A stretch of DNA of 64,000 nucleotides from Asticcacaulis machinosus (GCF_028550435.1 NZ_JAQQKV010000001.1:248001-312000), one strand, 5' to 3'; numbered from the stretch's first letter, positions 17,392-26,248 are shown. Program-made: numbers and translations. The notes: a model not told the origin generated them from the letters alone.

Positions 17392-18261
17392 ATGAAATTA
17401 GTATTTGCAGGCTTAGGCGTTATGGGCTGGCCTATGGCCGGGCATTTGCTGAAAGCGGGTTTGGCTGTTACTGGCTATAATCGTAGCCACGATAAGGCGC
17501 AGGCCTGGGCTGAAACTCATGGCGCGCCGATTGAGACGGACTTTGAGCGTGCGGTCAGTAATTCGGATATTCTGGTGTTGTGTGTGGGCAACGACAATGA
17601 TGTGCGCGGACTTGTAACGCGCGCTGTGAGCGTTATGCCGTCGGGCGGTTTGATCATCGACCATACAACGACATCGGCTAAACTGGCGCGAGAGCTTTTT
17701 GAAACATGTGCTTCAAAAGGAGTAGAATTTGTTGATGCGCCGGTATCGGGTGGGCAGGCGGGGGCCGTAAATGGCCAGTTATCCATTATGGTGGGCGGCA
17801 GCACCAACGCCGTAGAGCGCGCGCAGATTGTTTTTAAATTCTATGCCAAAAGCGTTACCCATATTGGCGAGGCTGGGGCGGGACAATTGGCCAAGATGGC
17901 CAACCAGATCGCTATTGCCGGGGCTGTGCAAGGGGTGGCTGAGGCCCTGCATTTTACTAAATCGGCCGGCCTTGATTCGGCGCTGGTGTTTGACGCGATC
18001 TCCAAGGGGGCGGCCGGATCATGGCAGATGGAAAACCGCTGGGCGAGTATGGCGGCGGATAAATATGATTTCGGGTTTGCGGTCGATTGGATGCGTAAGG
18101 ATTTAGGCATTGCGCTGGATGAGGCGCGCTCAAATGGTGCACATCTGTCGGTCGCCGCTCTGGTTGATCAGTTCTATTCGGAAGTGCAGGCTATAGGAGG
18201 GAAGCGCTGGGATACCTCATCGCTTCATGCGCGGTTAGAAGCCCGTCGCACAAAGTCTTAA
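17392..18261 (+). CDS. NAD(P)-dependent 3-hydroxyacid dehydrogenase family oxidoreductase
   Basis: 289 residues in the 3-hydroxyisobutyrate/tartronate semialdehyde dehydrogenase family. The N-terminal GLGVMGWPMAGHLLKAG (8-24) is a Rossmann glycine motif, DAPVSGGQAGAVNGQLSIMVGG (around 117-138, substrate loop) and the GAGQLAKMANQ segment, with the catalytic lysine, near 160-170 follow. The active site appears complete. It is likely an operon with the flavin reductase. The exact substrate (for example 3-hydroxyisobutyrate or a 2-hydroxymethyl acid) cannot be read. Confidence 0.88.
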   Translation: MKLVFAGLGVMGWPMAGHLLKAGLAVTGYNRSHDKAQAWAETHGAPIETDFERAVSNSDILVLCVGNDNDVRGLVTRAVSVMPSGGLIIDHTTTSAKLARELFETCASKGVEFVDAPVSGGQAGAVNGQLSIMVGGSTNAVERAQIVFKFYAKSVTHIGEAGAGQLAKMANQIAIAGAVQGVAEALHFTKSAGLDSALVFDAISKGAAGSWQMENRWASMAADKYDFGFAVDWMRKDLGIALDEARSNGAHLSVAALVDQFYSEVQAIGGKRWDTSSLHARLEARRTKS

Positions 18262-18271
18262 TTTTCGGGGT

Positions 18272-18290
18272 TTGGGGCCAGCGGCCCCAA
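18272..18290. terminator. GC-rich hairpin between the dehydrogenase gene and hemB
   Basis: TTGGGGCC and GGCCCCAA form an 8-bp stem with an AGC loop between two convergent genes. No T-tract follows on either strand, so it may act as a bidirectional barrier or RNA end stabiliser rather than a standard terminator. Confidence 0.5.
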
Positions 18291-18295
18291 GGCCA

Positions 18296-19297
18296 TTACT
18301 TGTTGAGCTTCTCAGCCACGTCCTTGGCAAAATAAGTCAAAATCCCTGACGCGCCGGCGCGCTTAAAGGCCGTGAGGCTTTCCAGCACGGCCCGTTCGTG
18401 ATCGAGTAAGCCCTGATCGCTGGCAGCCTTGATCATCGCATATTCGCCGGACACCTGATAGGCAAAGGTTGGCACTTTAAACGTATCGGCTACACGCCAG
18501 ACGATGTCGAGATAGGGCAGGCCCGGTTTAACCATGACCATATCCGCGCCTTCCTGAATATCAAGGGCAACTTCGCGCAGGGCTTCGTCAGTATTGGCCG
18601 AATTCATCTGGTAGGTTTTTTTATCGCCTTTCAAAGCCTTAACGCCGATGGCGTCGCGGTAGGGGCCGTAGAAGGCCGAGGCAAATTTGGCGGCATAGGA
18701 CATAATCAGCGCGTCCTTATGGCCGCGGGCCTCCAGAGCCTGCCGTATTGCGCCGATGCGGCCATCCATCATGTCCGAAGGTGCAATAATATCGGCACCG
18801 GCTTCATATTGAACCGCGGCCTGTTCGATCAGGGCGTCAATCGTCGCATCATTGTCGATCTTATCGTTGATCAGAAGCCCGTCGTGGCCATGATCGGTAT
18901 AGGGATCAAGCGCGACATCGACAATCAAACCAATATCCGGCACTGCGGCCTTAATAGCGCGGCAGGCCAGAGGAATAATGCCTTGCCGATCAAGGGCAGC
19001 CCGCCCATCGCTAAAGCGTTTGCGTTCATCAATATGTGGGAACAGCGCCAATGCCTTTATACCCAGATCACGGGCGGCTTTGGCCTCTTTCACGGTTTCA
19101 GAGATACTGAGGCGATCGATGCCCTTGAGCGATCCGATCGGGTCACGGGCAATATCGCGGTCATGAACAAATATGGGCCAGATAAGGTCTGAGGCTAAAA
19201 GCGTATGTTCCTGCACCAGATCCCTGATCCAGCCATTTTGACGCAGGCGACGGGGACGTGCAAACGGGTAGGCTCCCGTAACAGGAACAAAGGTCAT
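18296..19297 (-). CDS. hemB: delta-aminolevulinic acid dehydratase (porphobilinogen synthase)
   Basis: Condenses two 5-aminolevulinate molecules to porphobilinogen in heme synthesis. The Schiff-base lysines are K204 (MSYAAKFASAFYGPYRD) and K257 (MVMVKPGLPYLD). In place of the zinc-cysteine site found in enteric and animal enzymes, the sequence reads DVALDPYTDHGHDG (127-140): alanine and aspartates replace the three cysteines, so the magnesium-type enzyme is predicted. 333 residues is usual. It lies 22 bp downstream of the small membrane protein gene on the same strand and is divergent from hemA. Confidence 0.95.
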   Translation of the reverse strand: MTFVPVTGAYPFARPRRLRQNGWIRDLVQEHTLLASDLIWPIFVHDRDIARDPIGSLKGIDRLSISETVKEAKAARDLGIKALALFPHIDERKRFSDGRAALDRQGIIPLACRAIKAAVPDIGLIVDVALDPYTDHGHDGLLINDKIDNDATIDALIEQAAVQYEAGADIIAPSDMMDGRIGAIRQALEARGHKDALIMSYAAKFASAFYGPYRDAIGVKALKGDKKTYQMNSANTDEALREVALDIQEGADMVMVKPGLPYLDIVWRVADTFKVPTFAYQVSGEYAMIKAASDQGLLDHERAVLESLTAFKRAGASGILTYFAKDVAEKLNK

Positions 19298-19319
19298 TTA
19301 AAAACTCAAAATTGGAAGA

Positions 19320-19925
19320 TCAGTTGCCGGTTTTGCAGTCGGCATAGGCCTGAAAAATGTCCTTGCCAATACATTTGTGCTTGATGAGGCGAAGAAAGCC
19401 GACCGTAGAGGTGGTCAAAATCCACAGGGTCGCGATCAGGGTAAAAAAGGCAGAAACAATAAAGCCAGAAGCGGCGGTAATAATGGAAACAACGGGTATT
19501 TTGGAGGTATCAAGTTCGTTGAGATTGATGTCTAAGGTTCGCCAGTCCGTCACATCATATTGGGTCATAAAAATCTGGATAATGGTGTAGGTCAGAAAAA
19601 CTGTGCAAATCAGAGCAATGAATGTGGCCATTGACCAGAGGACGAACACGACCCAGAAATTGCGAATTTGATAGGCGTAGTGGCTGGTGATGTAGTTCTT
19701 GATTTGCGATTTTCGCATATAGGCGATAACGGCGGCGATAAGTGCGGTCAGACCGAGAGAAAACGGGCTGACAAACAATAGGCCATAGACCAGAAACGCC
19801 AGATTACGTTCATCGGCTTCTGATGTCGCCTTTGAAGATGCGCTGTTGCGGCCACCTAACGTGTTTTGGATACCGAGATGCGTCAAAATGCCGGAGGCTT
19901 CTGGACGATGGTGATCGGTTATCAT
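19320..19925 (-). CDS. DUF4870-like membrane protein
   Basis: 201 residues with a hydrophilic N-terminus (about 1-40) and three or four membrane helices. The YMRKSQIKNYITSHYAYQIRNFW segment (split across residues near 70-93) resembles DUF4870/Tic20-like proteins, in which a helix is followed by a conserved His and aromatic residues. No enzymatic motif is visible. It is the first gene of an apparent two-gene unit with hemB, read away from hemA, so it shares the divergent control region; a link to heme is only positional. Confidence 0.7.
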   Translation of the reverse strand: MITDHHRPEASGILTHLGIQNTLGGRNSASSKATSEADERNLAFLVYGLLFVSPFSLGLTALIAAVIAYMRKSQIKNYITSHYAYQIRNFWVVFVLWSMATFIALICTVFLTYTIIQIFMTQYDVTDWRTLDINLNELDTSKIPVVSIITAASGFIVSAFFTLIATLWILTTSTVGFLRLIKHKCIGKDIFQAYADCKTGN

Positions 19926-20310
19926 TCTTGATTTCCTTCCACGACACGCAGGAATAAGCGACCATCATGGCAAATAATTGATGAAAATGCAAACCGTGAT
20001 ACATCGCACCCTTATTTTAAGATCATTTGAGATAGGCCCGTCGTGACCAACGACGTTAAAATGCCTCGAAAAAGAACAATGAACACGTCTATGATAATGG
20101 TTCTCAAATTCAATAAAATGAGGAGCTTATTTTAGGGGTGCGTCATTTAGCCCTACATAAATCGTGGAATTTAACCTAATATTATGATCAAAGAGAAATG
20201 TTTCAGCTCTATGTCTTAGGTCAGGGGCTGGTCAGGCGCGATTTATACCCTTATATGCGCGCCAGAAATGCAAGGCGTAAGCGCTGTGTGCAGCGTCGGA
20301 GATTTAAATA
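19926..20310. promoter_or_regulatory. 385-bp divergent control region between the hemB unit and hemA
   Basis: No protein frame of note is present. The region holds an inverted repeat CGTCGT-GACCA-ACGACG at 20039-20055, a Fur-like dyad at 20092-20106, and GGCGCG/CGCGCC (20235-20240 and 20258-20263) in the hemA leader with a GGAGA ribosome binding site at the end. Because both heme genes diverge from here, joint control is likely. Promoter positions are not resolved. Confidence 0.6.
20092..20106. promoter_or_regulatory. Fur-like 7-1-7 dyad upstream of hemA
   Basis: TGATAAT-G-GTTCTCA is an imperfect inverted repeat; five of seven positions pair and it resembles the classical Fur-family core TGATAAT-N-ATTATCA. 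It lies about 205 bp before the hemA start and 166 bp before the first gene of the hemB unit. It could bind Fur, Irr or a related iron sensor. The match is one site only and could be chance in an AT-rich stretch. Confidence 0.4.
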
Positions 20311-21534
20311 ATGGACTATAATGCCGCTTTTGAGGCCGCTGTTGAAACCGTCCGCTCGGAAGGTCGTTACCGCGTGTTTGCTAACCTCAAGCGTCATAAT
20401 GGTCAGTTTCCACGCGCAACCTGGATTAAGCCCGATGGTGTTTCTCAGGACGTAACCGTCTGGTGTTCTAACGACTATCTGGGCATGGGCCAAAACCCGG
20501 TTGTGCTTGAGGCTATGCACAAGGCTATTGACGAAGCCGGTTCCGGTTCTGGTGGGACGCGTAATATTTCCGGCACGACATGGTATCATAATGCGCTGGA
20601 AGCAGAGTTGGCTGATCTGCACCAAAAGCCGGCCGCTCTGGTGTTCACATCGGGTTATGTCGCTAACGAAGCTACGTTGACGACATTATATAAAATTCTG
20701 CCGGGACTGATTGTTTTTTCCGATGCCCTGAATCACGCGTCGATGATCGCCGGTATCCGTAATGGCGGTGGTGAGCGTCATATCTTCCGCCACAACGATC
20801 TTGAGCATCTGGAAGAACTGCTGAAAGCGGCACCAAGCAATGCCCCAAAGCTGATTGCGTTTGAGTCGGTTTATTCGATGGATGGCGATATTGCCGATAT
20901 TCACGGTACGGTGGCTTTAGCTAAGAAATACGGCGCGCTAACCTATATCGATGAAGTTCATGCGGTCGGTCTTTACGGTCAGCGCGGGGCCGGCGTGGCC
21001 GAGCGCGACGGGATCATGGATCAGATCGATATCATCGAAGGCACGCTGGGTAAGGCGTTTGGCATGATGGGCGGCTATATCGCCGGGTCTGCGGCTATGG
21101 TGGACGCCATCCGCTTGTGGGCGTCGGGCTTCATCTTCACTACCTCTTTGCCGCCCGCCGTCATGGCCGGCGCCACGGCGTCTGTGCGCTGGCTCAAAGA
21201 ACACAATGAGCGCCGCGACGCGCATCAGGAGCGCGCACAAACCCTTATGCGCCGTTTTCGTGAAGCCGGCATCCCGGTTCTGCCGTCTGTCAGCCATATT
21301 GTGCCGGTTCTGGTTGGTCATGCCCATCATTGCAAGATGATTTCAGACATGCTGCTCAATGATTTCTCGATCTATGTGCAGCCGATCAACTATCCAACCG
21401 TACCCAAGGGGACGGAGCGTCTGCGCTTTACGCCGTCTCCGGATCACGACGATACCATGATGGATGAACTGGTATCGGCCATGGATAAGCTGTGGAGCCA
21501 CTGCAATGTGGCGCGTATGCCTGCCGTTGCGTAA
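20311..21534 (+). CDS. hemA: 5-aminolevulinate synthase
   Basis: PLP enzyme that condenses glycine and succinyl-CoA to 5-aminolevulinate, the alphaproteobacterial (Shemin) entry to heme. K248 in [19 protein letters not shown] is the PLP lysine; D214 in DEVHAVG and H142 in [11 protein letters not shown] bind the cofactor; [14 protein letters not shown] (77-90) is the usual glycine-rich region. 407 residues fits. GGAGA precedes the ATG. It is divergent from hemB, the next enzyme in the pathway. Confidence 0.96.
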   Translation: MDYNAAFEAAVETVRSEGRYRVFANLKRHNGQFPRATWIKPDGVSQDVTVWCSNDYLGMGQNPVVLEAMHKAIDEAGSGSGGTRNISGTTWYHNALEAELADLHQKPAALVFTSGYVANEATLTTLYKILPGLIVFSDALNHASMIAGIRNGGGERHIFRHNDLEHLEELLKAAPSNAPKLIAFESVYSMDGDIADIHGTVALAKKYGALTYIDEVHAVGLYGQRGAGVAERDGIMDQIDIIEGTLGKAFGMMGGYIAGSAAMVDAIRLWASGFIFTTSLPPAVMAGATASVRWLKEHNERRDAHQERAQTLMRRFREAGIPVLPSVSHIVPVLVGHAHHCKMISDMLLNDFSIYVQPINYPTVPKGTERLRFTPSPDHDDTMMDELVSAMDKLWSHCNVARMPAVA

Positions 21535-21594
21535 GGTTTGAATTTGGGTCTGATGCGCTTTTAATAGACGCGTACGCTGAATTAGGGATAGCCC

Positions 21595-21798
21595 ATGTCC
21601 GAAGTGCTGCTGGAATATCATCGCAAAGGCGCCTATCTCAAGGTCACGGCTGTCGATCCGGCGACGGGTGAGGAAGTCAGCGCCATGGGGCCAGCCAGCA
21701 ATCCGACGGCGGTCAAAAGTCTGGCGATTACGAAATTGCAGAACAAACTGGCCGTTCGTCGCCAAACCCCACCAGCCAAGCCCGGCAAATTCATTTAA
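21595..21798 (+). CDS. small conserved alphaproteobacterial protein (DUF6898-like)
   Basis: 67 residues, MSEVLLEYHRKGAYLKVTAV at the N-terminus, then DPATGEEVSAMGPASNP and a basic C-terminus. I recall similar short proteins in alphaproteobacteria annotated as DUF6898, but this is from memory. The first 40 residues look like a small beta-sheet, and no catalytic motif is visible. It lies 60 bp after hemA and 128 bp before glyA; the AGGGATA upstream is a plausible ribosome binding site. Function unknown. Confidence 0.7.
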   Translation: MSEVLLEYHRKGAYLKVTAVDPATGEEVSAMGPASNPTAVKSLAITKLQNKLAVRRQTPPAKPGKFI

Positions 21799-21844
21799 AG
21801 CTTTGTGCTGCAACGCCACATAGGTGGTTTTTTATCTTGGAATC

Positions 21845-21874
21845 ACCAAGCTTAAGGTTTAACACACGCTTGGT
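21845..21874 (+). promoter_or_regulatory. hairpin in the glyA leader
   Basis: ACCAAGC and GCTTGGT form a 7-bp stem with a 16-base loop, 53 bases before the glyA start, in a 128-base region. A second small repeat, ATGTC/GACAT, follows. I see no match to the glycine riboswitch core; it could be a leader element or a weak terminator for the upstream small gene. Confidence 0.35.
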
Positions 21875-21926
21875 TTCAGGCTGCATGTCGCACAACTGAC
21901 ATACGGCTGCTTCAGATGACAGGATC

Positions 21927-23237
21927 ATGCCCGTGAACGCTCCCGCCCAGGCCGCATCGTTTATCCCGCAAGGATACTTCAACAATTCGCTCGAACAGTC
22001 GGATACGGCGGTTCTGGAAGCGATTAATGGTGAGCTTCACCGCCAACAGCATGAAATTGAACTAATCGCGTCGGAAAATATCGTCTCAAAAGCTGTGCTC
22101 GAGGCGCAAGGCTCAGTTCTGACCAACAAATATGCCGAGGGCTATCCCGGTCGTCGTTACTATGGCGGCTGCGAGTATGTTGACGAAGTTGAAAAGCTGG
22201 CGATTGAGCGTGCCAAGAAGCTGTTCAACTGCGCCTATGCCAATGTGCAGCCCCATTCAGGCGCCAATGCCAATCAGGCGGTGTTCTTTACCCTGCTTCA
22301 GCCTGGCGACACCTATATGGGTATGGATCTGGCCTGCGGCGGTCACCTGACCCACGGCTCTCCGGCCAACCAGTCGGGCAAGTGGTTCAAGGTTATTCCT
22401 TATGGTGTGCGTGAGGATGATCACCTGATTGATATGGATCAGGTCGAAGCTCTGGCCAAGGAGCACAAGCCCAAGCTGATCATCGCGGGTGCATCGAATT
22501 ACAGCCGTCACATCGACTTTAAGCGCTTCCGCGAGATCGCCGACAGCATCGGCGCGTACCTGTTTGTGGACATGGCACACTATGCCGGTCTGGTGGCGGG
22601 TGGCCAGTATCCTGATCCGCTTCCCCATGCTCATGTGGTGACGACCACGACGCACAAAACCCTGCGCGGGCCCCGCGGCGGCATGATCCTGTCCAACGAT
22701 GAAGCGCTGGGCAAAAAAATCAATTCAGCGGTATTCCCCGGCCTGCAAGGCGGGCCATTAATGCACGTCATTGCCGGTAAGGCGGTCGCCTTTGGTGAGG
22801 CGTTGCAGCCGGAATTCAAGGCCTATGCGGCTCAGGTTGTGGCCAATGCCCGTGTGTTGGCCGAAGTTCTGGTCGAGCGCGGCCTGGCGATTGTATCTGG
22901 TGGCACCGACAGCCATGTCATGTCTGTCGATCTGCGCCCCAAGGGCCAGACCGGTAAGGCAACTGAAGCGGCACTCGAAGCTGCGGGCATTACCTGCAAC
23001 AAGAACGGTATTCCGTTTGACCCGCAGCCGTTCACCATTACTTCGGGTGTACGTCTGGGGACGCCGGCCGGCACCACGCGCGGGTTCCGCGAGGCTGAGT
23101 TCCGCGAGATCGGTCACCTGATTGCCGATGTCGTTGACGGTATGGCCTCCAATAGTGGTGAGCCCGATCTGACGGTGCAGGCAACGGTGCGTGAAAAGGT
23201 CAAGGCCCTGACAGCGCGTTTTCCAATCTACGCCTAA
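21927..23237 (+). CDS. glyA: serine hydroxymethyltransferase
   Basis: Interconverts serine and glycine with tetrahydrofolate, feeding one-carbon units to purine, thymidylate and methionine synthesis, and glycine to hemA. The PLP lysine is K244 in [15 protein letters not shown]; the ASENIVS (48-54) and [18 protein letters not shown] (69-86) blocks are family signatures. 436 residues fits. A few residues before the conserved core ([15 protein letters not shown]) form a lineage-specific N-terminus. nrdR follows after 12 bases. Confidence 0.96.
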   Translation: MPVNAPAQAASFIPQGYFNNSLEQSDTAVLEAINGELHRQQHEIELIASENIVSKAVLEAQGSVLTNKYAEGYPGRRYYGGCEYVDEVEKLAIERAKKLFNCAYANVQPHSGANANQAVFFTLLQPGDTYMGMDLACGGHLTHGSPANQSGKWFKVIPYGVREDDHLIDMDQVEALAKEHKPKLIIAGASNYSRHIDFKRFREIADSIGAYLFVDMAHYAGLVAGGQYPDPLPHAHVVTTTTHKTLRGPRGGMILSNDEALGKKINSAVFPGLQGGPLMHVIAGKAVAFGEALQPEFKAYAAQVVANARVLAEVLVERGLAIVSGGTDSHVMSVDLRPKGQTGKATEAALEAAGITCNKNGIPFDPQPFTITSGVRLGTPAGTTRGFREAEFREIGHLIADVVDGMASNSGEPDLTVQATVREKVKALTARFPIYA

Positions 23238-23249
23238 AACGGAGTCGAG

Positions 23250-23822
23250 ATGCGCTGCCCCTTCTGCGGTAATCCTGAAACCCAGGTTAAAGACTCCCGT
23301 CCCAGTGAGGATGGGGCAGCCATTCGCCGCCGCCGGTCATGTAATGAATGTGGTGGTCGCTTTACGACCTTTGAGCGGGTGCAACTGCGCGACTTGATGA
23401 TTGTCAAACGCTCAGGTCGTCGTACGCCGTTTGATCGCGCCAAGCTGGAGCGGTCAATTTCACTGGCGCTTCGCAAGCGACCTGTGGATCAGGAGCGTCT
23501 TGACCGGATGGTGTCAGGCATTGTGCGCCAATTGGAAAGCATGGGCGAAACCGATATCAACTCGGATGTGGTCGGTGAACTGGTCATGAAAGCCCTGCGG
23601 TCACTGGATGTTGTGGCCTATGTCCGCTATGCGTCGGTTTATCGTGATTTCAAGGAAACCTCTGATTTTGCGCGTTTCCTGGGCGACGAAGGCCTTGATC
23701 ACGATGGTTTTGAGGTCAGTGTGCCGACGGCCAGTCCGCCGGGAAATCCGACCCTGAAAGACCCGGTTGAGATTAAGCGGGGCTTAGGCGAGCAGGATCT
23801 GTCACCGACCGATGATGCGTGA
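23250..23822 (+). CDS. nrdR: transcriptional repressor NrdR
   Basis: Represses ribonucleotide reductase genes by sensing ATP/dATP. The zinc ribbon has C3, C6, C31 and C34, and the ATP-cone spans about 49-139 with [19 protein letters not shown]. 190 residues is longer than the usual 150-160: the tail after about 150 ([20 protein letters not shown]) is polar, probably disordered. The stop overlaps the ribD start (TGATG), consistent with the common nrdR-ribD operon order. Confidence 0.95.
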   Translation: MRCPFCGNPETQVKDSRPSEDGAAIRRRRSCNECGGRFTTFERVQLRDLMIVKRSGRRTPFDRAKLERSISLALRKRPVDQERLDRMVSGIVRQLESMGETDINSDVVGELVMKALRSLDVVAYVRYASVYRDFKETSDFARFLGDEGLDHDGFEVSVPTASPPGNPTLKDPVEIKRGLGEQDLSPTDDA

Positions 23823-24472
23823 TGCAGCGCCCCTTTATCACCCTTAAGCTGGCGACGACTCTGGATGGCCGTATCGCAACGGCATCTGGCCAGAGTCGCT
23901 GGATTACGGGTGAGGAGGCGCGCCGGTGTGTCCATGAACTGAGGGCTGGGCATGATGCCGTGCTGGTGGGGATTGAGACGGTGATCAAGGATGACCCGGA
24001 ACTGACGGTGCGTTTGCAAGGCTATGAAGGCTTTCAGCCGACCCGCATCGTGTTTGATTCCAAGGGCCGCATCCCGCTTCATTCCAAACTGGTTCAGACA
24101 GCACGCGTGATCCCGACCTGGGTTGTCACCACTCACGACCTTAATCCGGAGGTTCTGGCGGCGGGCGTGAAAGTCATCAGGGTTGCCTCCTTTCATCAGC
24201 GCGTCGATATTCTTCAGGCTATGGAGGCTTTGGCCGCTGCTGGTATTGAGCGGCTGTTCATCGAGGGCGGGGGACTGATTGCCACAGCCTTTATAAAGGC
24301 CGGTTTGGTTGACCGGCTTGAATGGTTTCGCTCAGCTACCATCTTAGGCGGTGACGCGCGGTCAGTTATCGGTTTTCTCAGCATTGATGATATCAATGGC
24401 ATGATCCGGTTTAATCGTCTCGGGGTTCAGGCCGTTGGGGATGATCTCTGGGAAAGTTACGAGTTAAGCTAA
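23822..24472 (+). CDS. ribD: RibD reductase-domain-only protein (deaminase half absent)
   Basis: 216 residues that align only with the C-terminal RibD_C (dihydrofolate-reductase-like) domain, which reduces 5-amino-6-ribosylaminouracil phosphate. The frame begins at once with RPFITLKLATTLDGRIATAS, the usual start of the reductase half, and includes TGEEARRCVHELRAGHDAVLVG-type NADPH-site features and the FIEGGGLIATAFI block. The zinc-dependent deaminase domain normally fused in front (about 145 residues with HAE and PCxxxGxTPPC motifs) is absent, and the upstream frame is nrdR, so this is not a sequencing break within the gene. ATG overlaps the nrdR stop; GTG at 23819 is an alternative. Another gene must supply the deaminase, if made. 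Confidence 0.85.
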   Translation: MQRPFITLKLATTLDGRIATASGQSRWITGEEARRCVHELRAGHDAVLVGIETVIKDDPELTVRLQGYEGFQPTRIVFDSKGRIPLHSKLVQTARVIPTWVVTTHDLNPEVLAAGVKVIRVASFHQRVDILQAMEALAAAGIERLFIEGGGLIATAFIKAGLVDRLEWFRSATILGGDARSVIGFLSIDDINGMIRFNRLGVQAVGDDLWESYELS

Positions 24473-24483
24473 GGCAAGAGTTT

Positions 24484-25074
24484 ATGTTTACGGGTATTAT
24501 CACCGATATGGGCGAAGTCGTCGGCGTGGATCGCCATGACGGCGGCGCACGCTTTGAAATCAGAACGGCCTATGATCTGAGTGGGGTTGATCTGGGGGCG
24601 TCAATTTCGCACTCCGGGTGCTGTCTGACTGTGGTGAGTAAGGAAGTTAATCGGTTTACCGTTGATGTTTCGAATGAAACCCTGTCCCTAACCACCCTAA
24701 GCCAATGGCAAATGGGGCAAAAAATCAATCTTGAGCGGGCGCTGAAAGTTGGTGATGAACTGGGCGGCCACATTGTCGCCGGTCATGTCGACGGCGTGGG
24801 TGAGTTGGTTAGCGTAAAACTAGACGGCGACAGCTATCGCCTGAAAATTCGGGTGCCGCGGCCTTTGCATCGTTATATCGCCCCGAAAGGTTCGATTGCG
24901 CTGGACGGGATATCGCTCACCGTCAACGAAGTCGAAGACGATGTCTTTGGCGTGAATATCATTCCTCATACCTGGGCTTACACGACATTGTCGCAAATCG
25001 GTGAGGGGGGTAAACTAAACCTTGAGATTGATCTCATGGCGCGTTATGCCGCCAGATGGCGTGAGACTGTGTAA
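24484..25074 (+). CDS. ribE: riboflavin synthase, alpha chain
   Basis: Dismutates two 6,7-dimethyl-8-ribityllumazine molecules to riboflavin. Two similar beta-barrel repeats (about 1-90 and 91-185): MFTGIITDMGEV and the second ending HIVAGHVDGVGE, with SHSGCCLTVV and LDGISLTVNEV in corresponding places. 196 residues, trimeric type. It follows ribD by 11 bp and precedes ribBA, so it belongs to the operon. Confidence 0.95.
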   Translation: MFTGIITDMGEVVGVDRHDGGARFEIRTAYDLSGVDLGASISHSGCCLTVVSKEVNRFTVDVSNETLSLTTLSQWQMGQKINLERALKVGDELGGHIVAGHVDGVGELVSVKLDGDSYRLKIRVPRPLHRYIAPKGSIALDGISLTVNEVEDDVFGVNIIPHTWAYTTLSQIGEGGKLNLEIDLMARYAARWRETV

Positions 25075-25102
25075 CGGTTCCGCCTAGAAGGACTTTAAGA
25101 TT

Positions 25103-26248
25103 ATGACCCTGCACAAAGCGCAAACGGATCTGACGAACATAGATCACGAGAGCCCCATCTCGCCGATCGAGGATATTCTTGAGGATGCGCGTAACGGCAG
25201 GCCCTATATTCTGGTCGATGCCGAAGATCGGGAAAACGAAGGCGACGTGATTATCCCGGCCCAGATGGCGACACCGGATATGATCAATTTTATGGCGCGT
25301 CATGCCCGTGGCCTCATCTGCCTTGCCATTACGCCTGAGCGCGCTAAGCAACTGCGTCTTCCGCCAATGGCTCAGGATAATGGCGCCCGCAATGGAACCG
25401 CCTTTACGGTGGCCATTGAGGCGAAAGAGGGTGTCACGACCGGTATATCCGCCCATGACCGGGCCCGGACTATTGCTGTGGCCGTTGATCCGACCAAGGA
25501 TTCCCACGATATCGTCAGTCCCGGCCATGTGTTCCCGCTGGTCGCGCGTGATGGGGGGGTTCTGGTACGGGCCGGTCATACCGAAGCTGCCGTCGATATT
25601 TCACGTATGGCCGGACTTAATCCGGCCGGTGTCATTTGCGAAGTCATGAACGATGACGGCACGATGGCGCGTTTGCCGGATCTGGTACAGTTCGCCCAGC
25701 TTCATGGCCTGAAAATCGGTACGATTGCCGATCTGATCGCTTATCGTCGTCGCACCGAGCGCTTTGTTGAGCGTGTGCTCGAAAAGCCGTTCCAGAGCCA
25801 GTGGGGCGGTAATTTCCGCCTGTTTGTGTACCGCAACCGACTTGATCAGTCGGAGCATATCGCTCTGGTCAAGCACCAGCCGGTGCCGCATCAGGCCACT
25901 CTGGTACGTATGCACCAACTTGATGTCGCTTCGGACGTATTAGGTGGTTTAAGTGGCGGATCGCGGCCCAATTTGGTTGAAGCTGCGATGAAGGCATTAT
26001 CAGCGTTTGACGGGCCGTCGGTGATGGTCATGTTGCGCGACCCTGACCCCAAGGTTCTGTCATCACGGTTTGCCTCTGATGACACCATAGGGCTTGGCGC
26101 ACGTGGCCTTCGTGATTACGGCGTTGGCGCGCAAATTCTTTTAGATCTTGGCGTTCGTGATATGATTGCCCTGTCATCGTCAAAACCCAAACCGGCAGCT
26201 CTGGAAGGTTACGGATTGTCAATCGTTGATTGGCAAAATCTGGCTTGA
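25103..26248 (+). CDS. ribB: 3,4-dihydroxy-2-butanone 4-phosphate synthase with degenerate cyclohydrolase II-like domain (RibBX type)
   Basis: The N-terminal half (about 20-210) is DHBP synthase: D40-A-E-D-R-E-N-E-G-D, the GVTTGISAHDRA loop (110-122), PGHVFPL (140-146) and RAGHTEA, all intact. The C-terminal half (about 215-381) resembles GTP cyclohydrolase II but has no cysteine at all; the zinc cysteines expected around residues 273-287 are replaced (MHQLDVASDVLGGLSGGS). The DDTIGLGARGLRDYGVGAQIL end is retained. Thus only RibB activity is expected, like RibBX variants described in Proteobacteria; the role of the second half is uncertain. A separate ribA should exist elsewhere. Confidence 0.85.
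   Translation: MTLHKAQTDLTNIDHESPISPIEDILEDARNGRPYILVDAEDRENEGDVIIPAQMATPDMINFMARHARGLICLAITPERAKQLRLPPMAQDNGARNGTAFTVAIEAKEGVTTGISAHDRARTIAVAVDPTKDSHDIVSPGHVFPLVARDGGVLVRAGHTEAAVDISRMAGLNPAGVICEVMNDDGTMARLPDLVQFAQLHGLKIGTIADLIAYRRRTERFVERVLEKPFQSQWGGNFRLFVYRNRLDQSEHIALVKHQPVPHQATLVRMHQLDVASDVLGGLSGGSRPNLVEAAMKALSAFDGPSVMVMLRDPDPKVLSSRFASDDTIGLGARGLRDYGVGAQILLDLGVRDMIALSSSKPKPAALEGYGLSIVDWQNLA

Noticed and set aside
20171-20185. CtrA-like site TTAA-CCTAATA-TTAT upstream of hemA
   Set aside because: One mismatch in the second half in an AT-rich area; a chance match is likely without more sites or conservation.
21799-21926. Glycine riboswitch before glyA
   Set aside because: The conserved glycine-aptamer core is not present in this leader.
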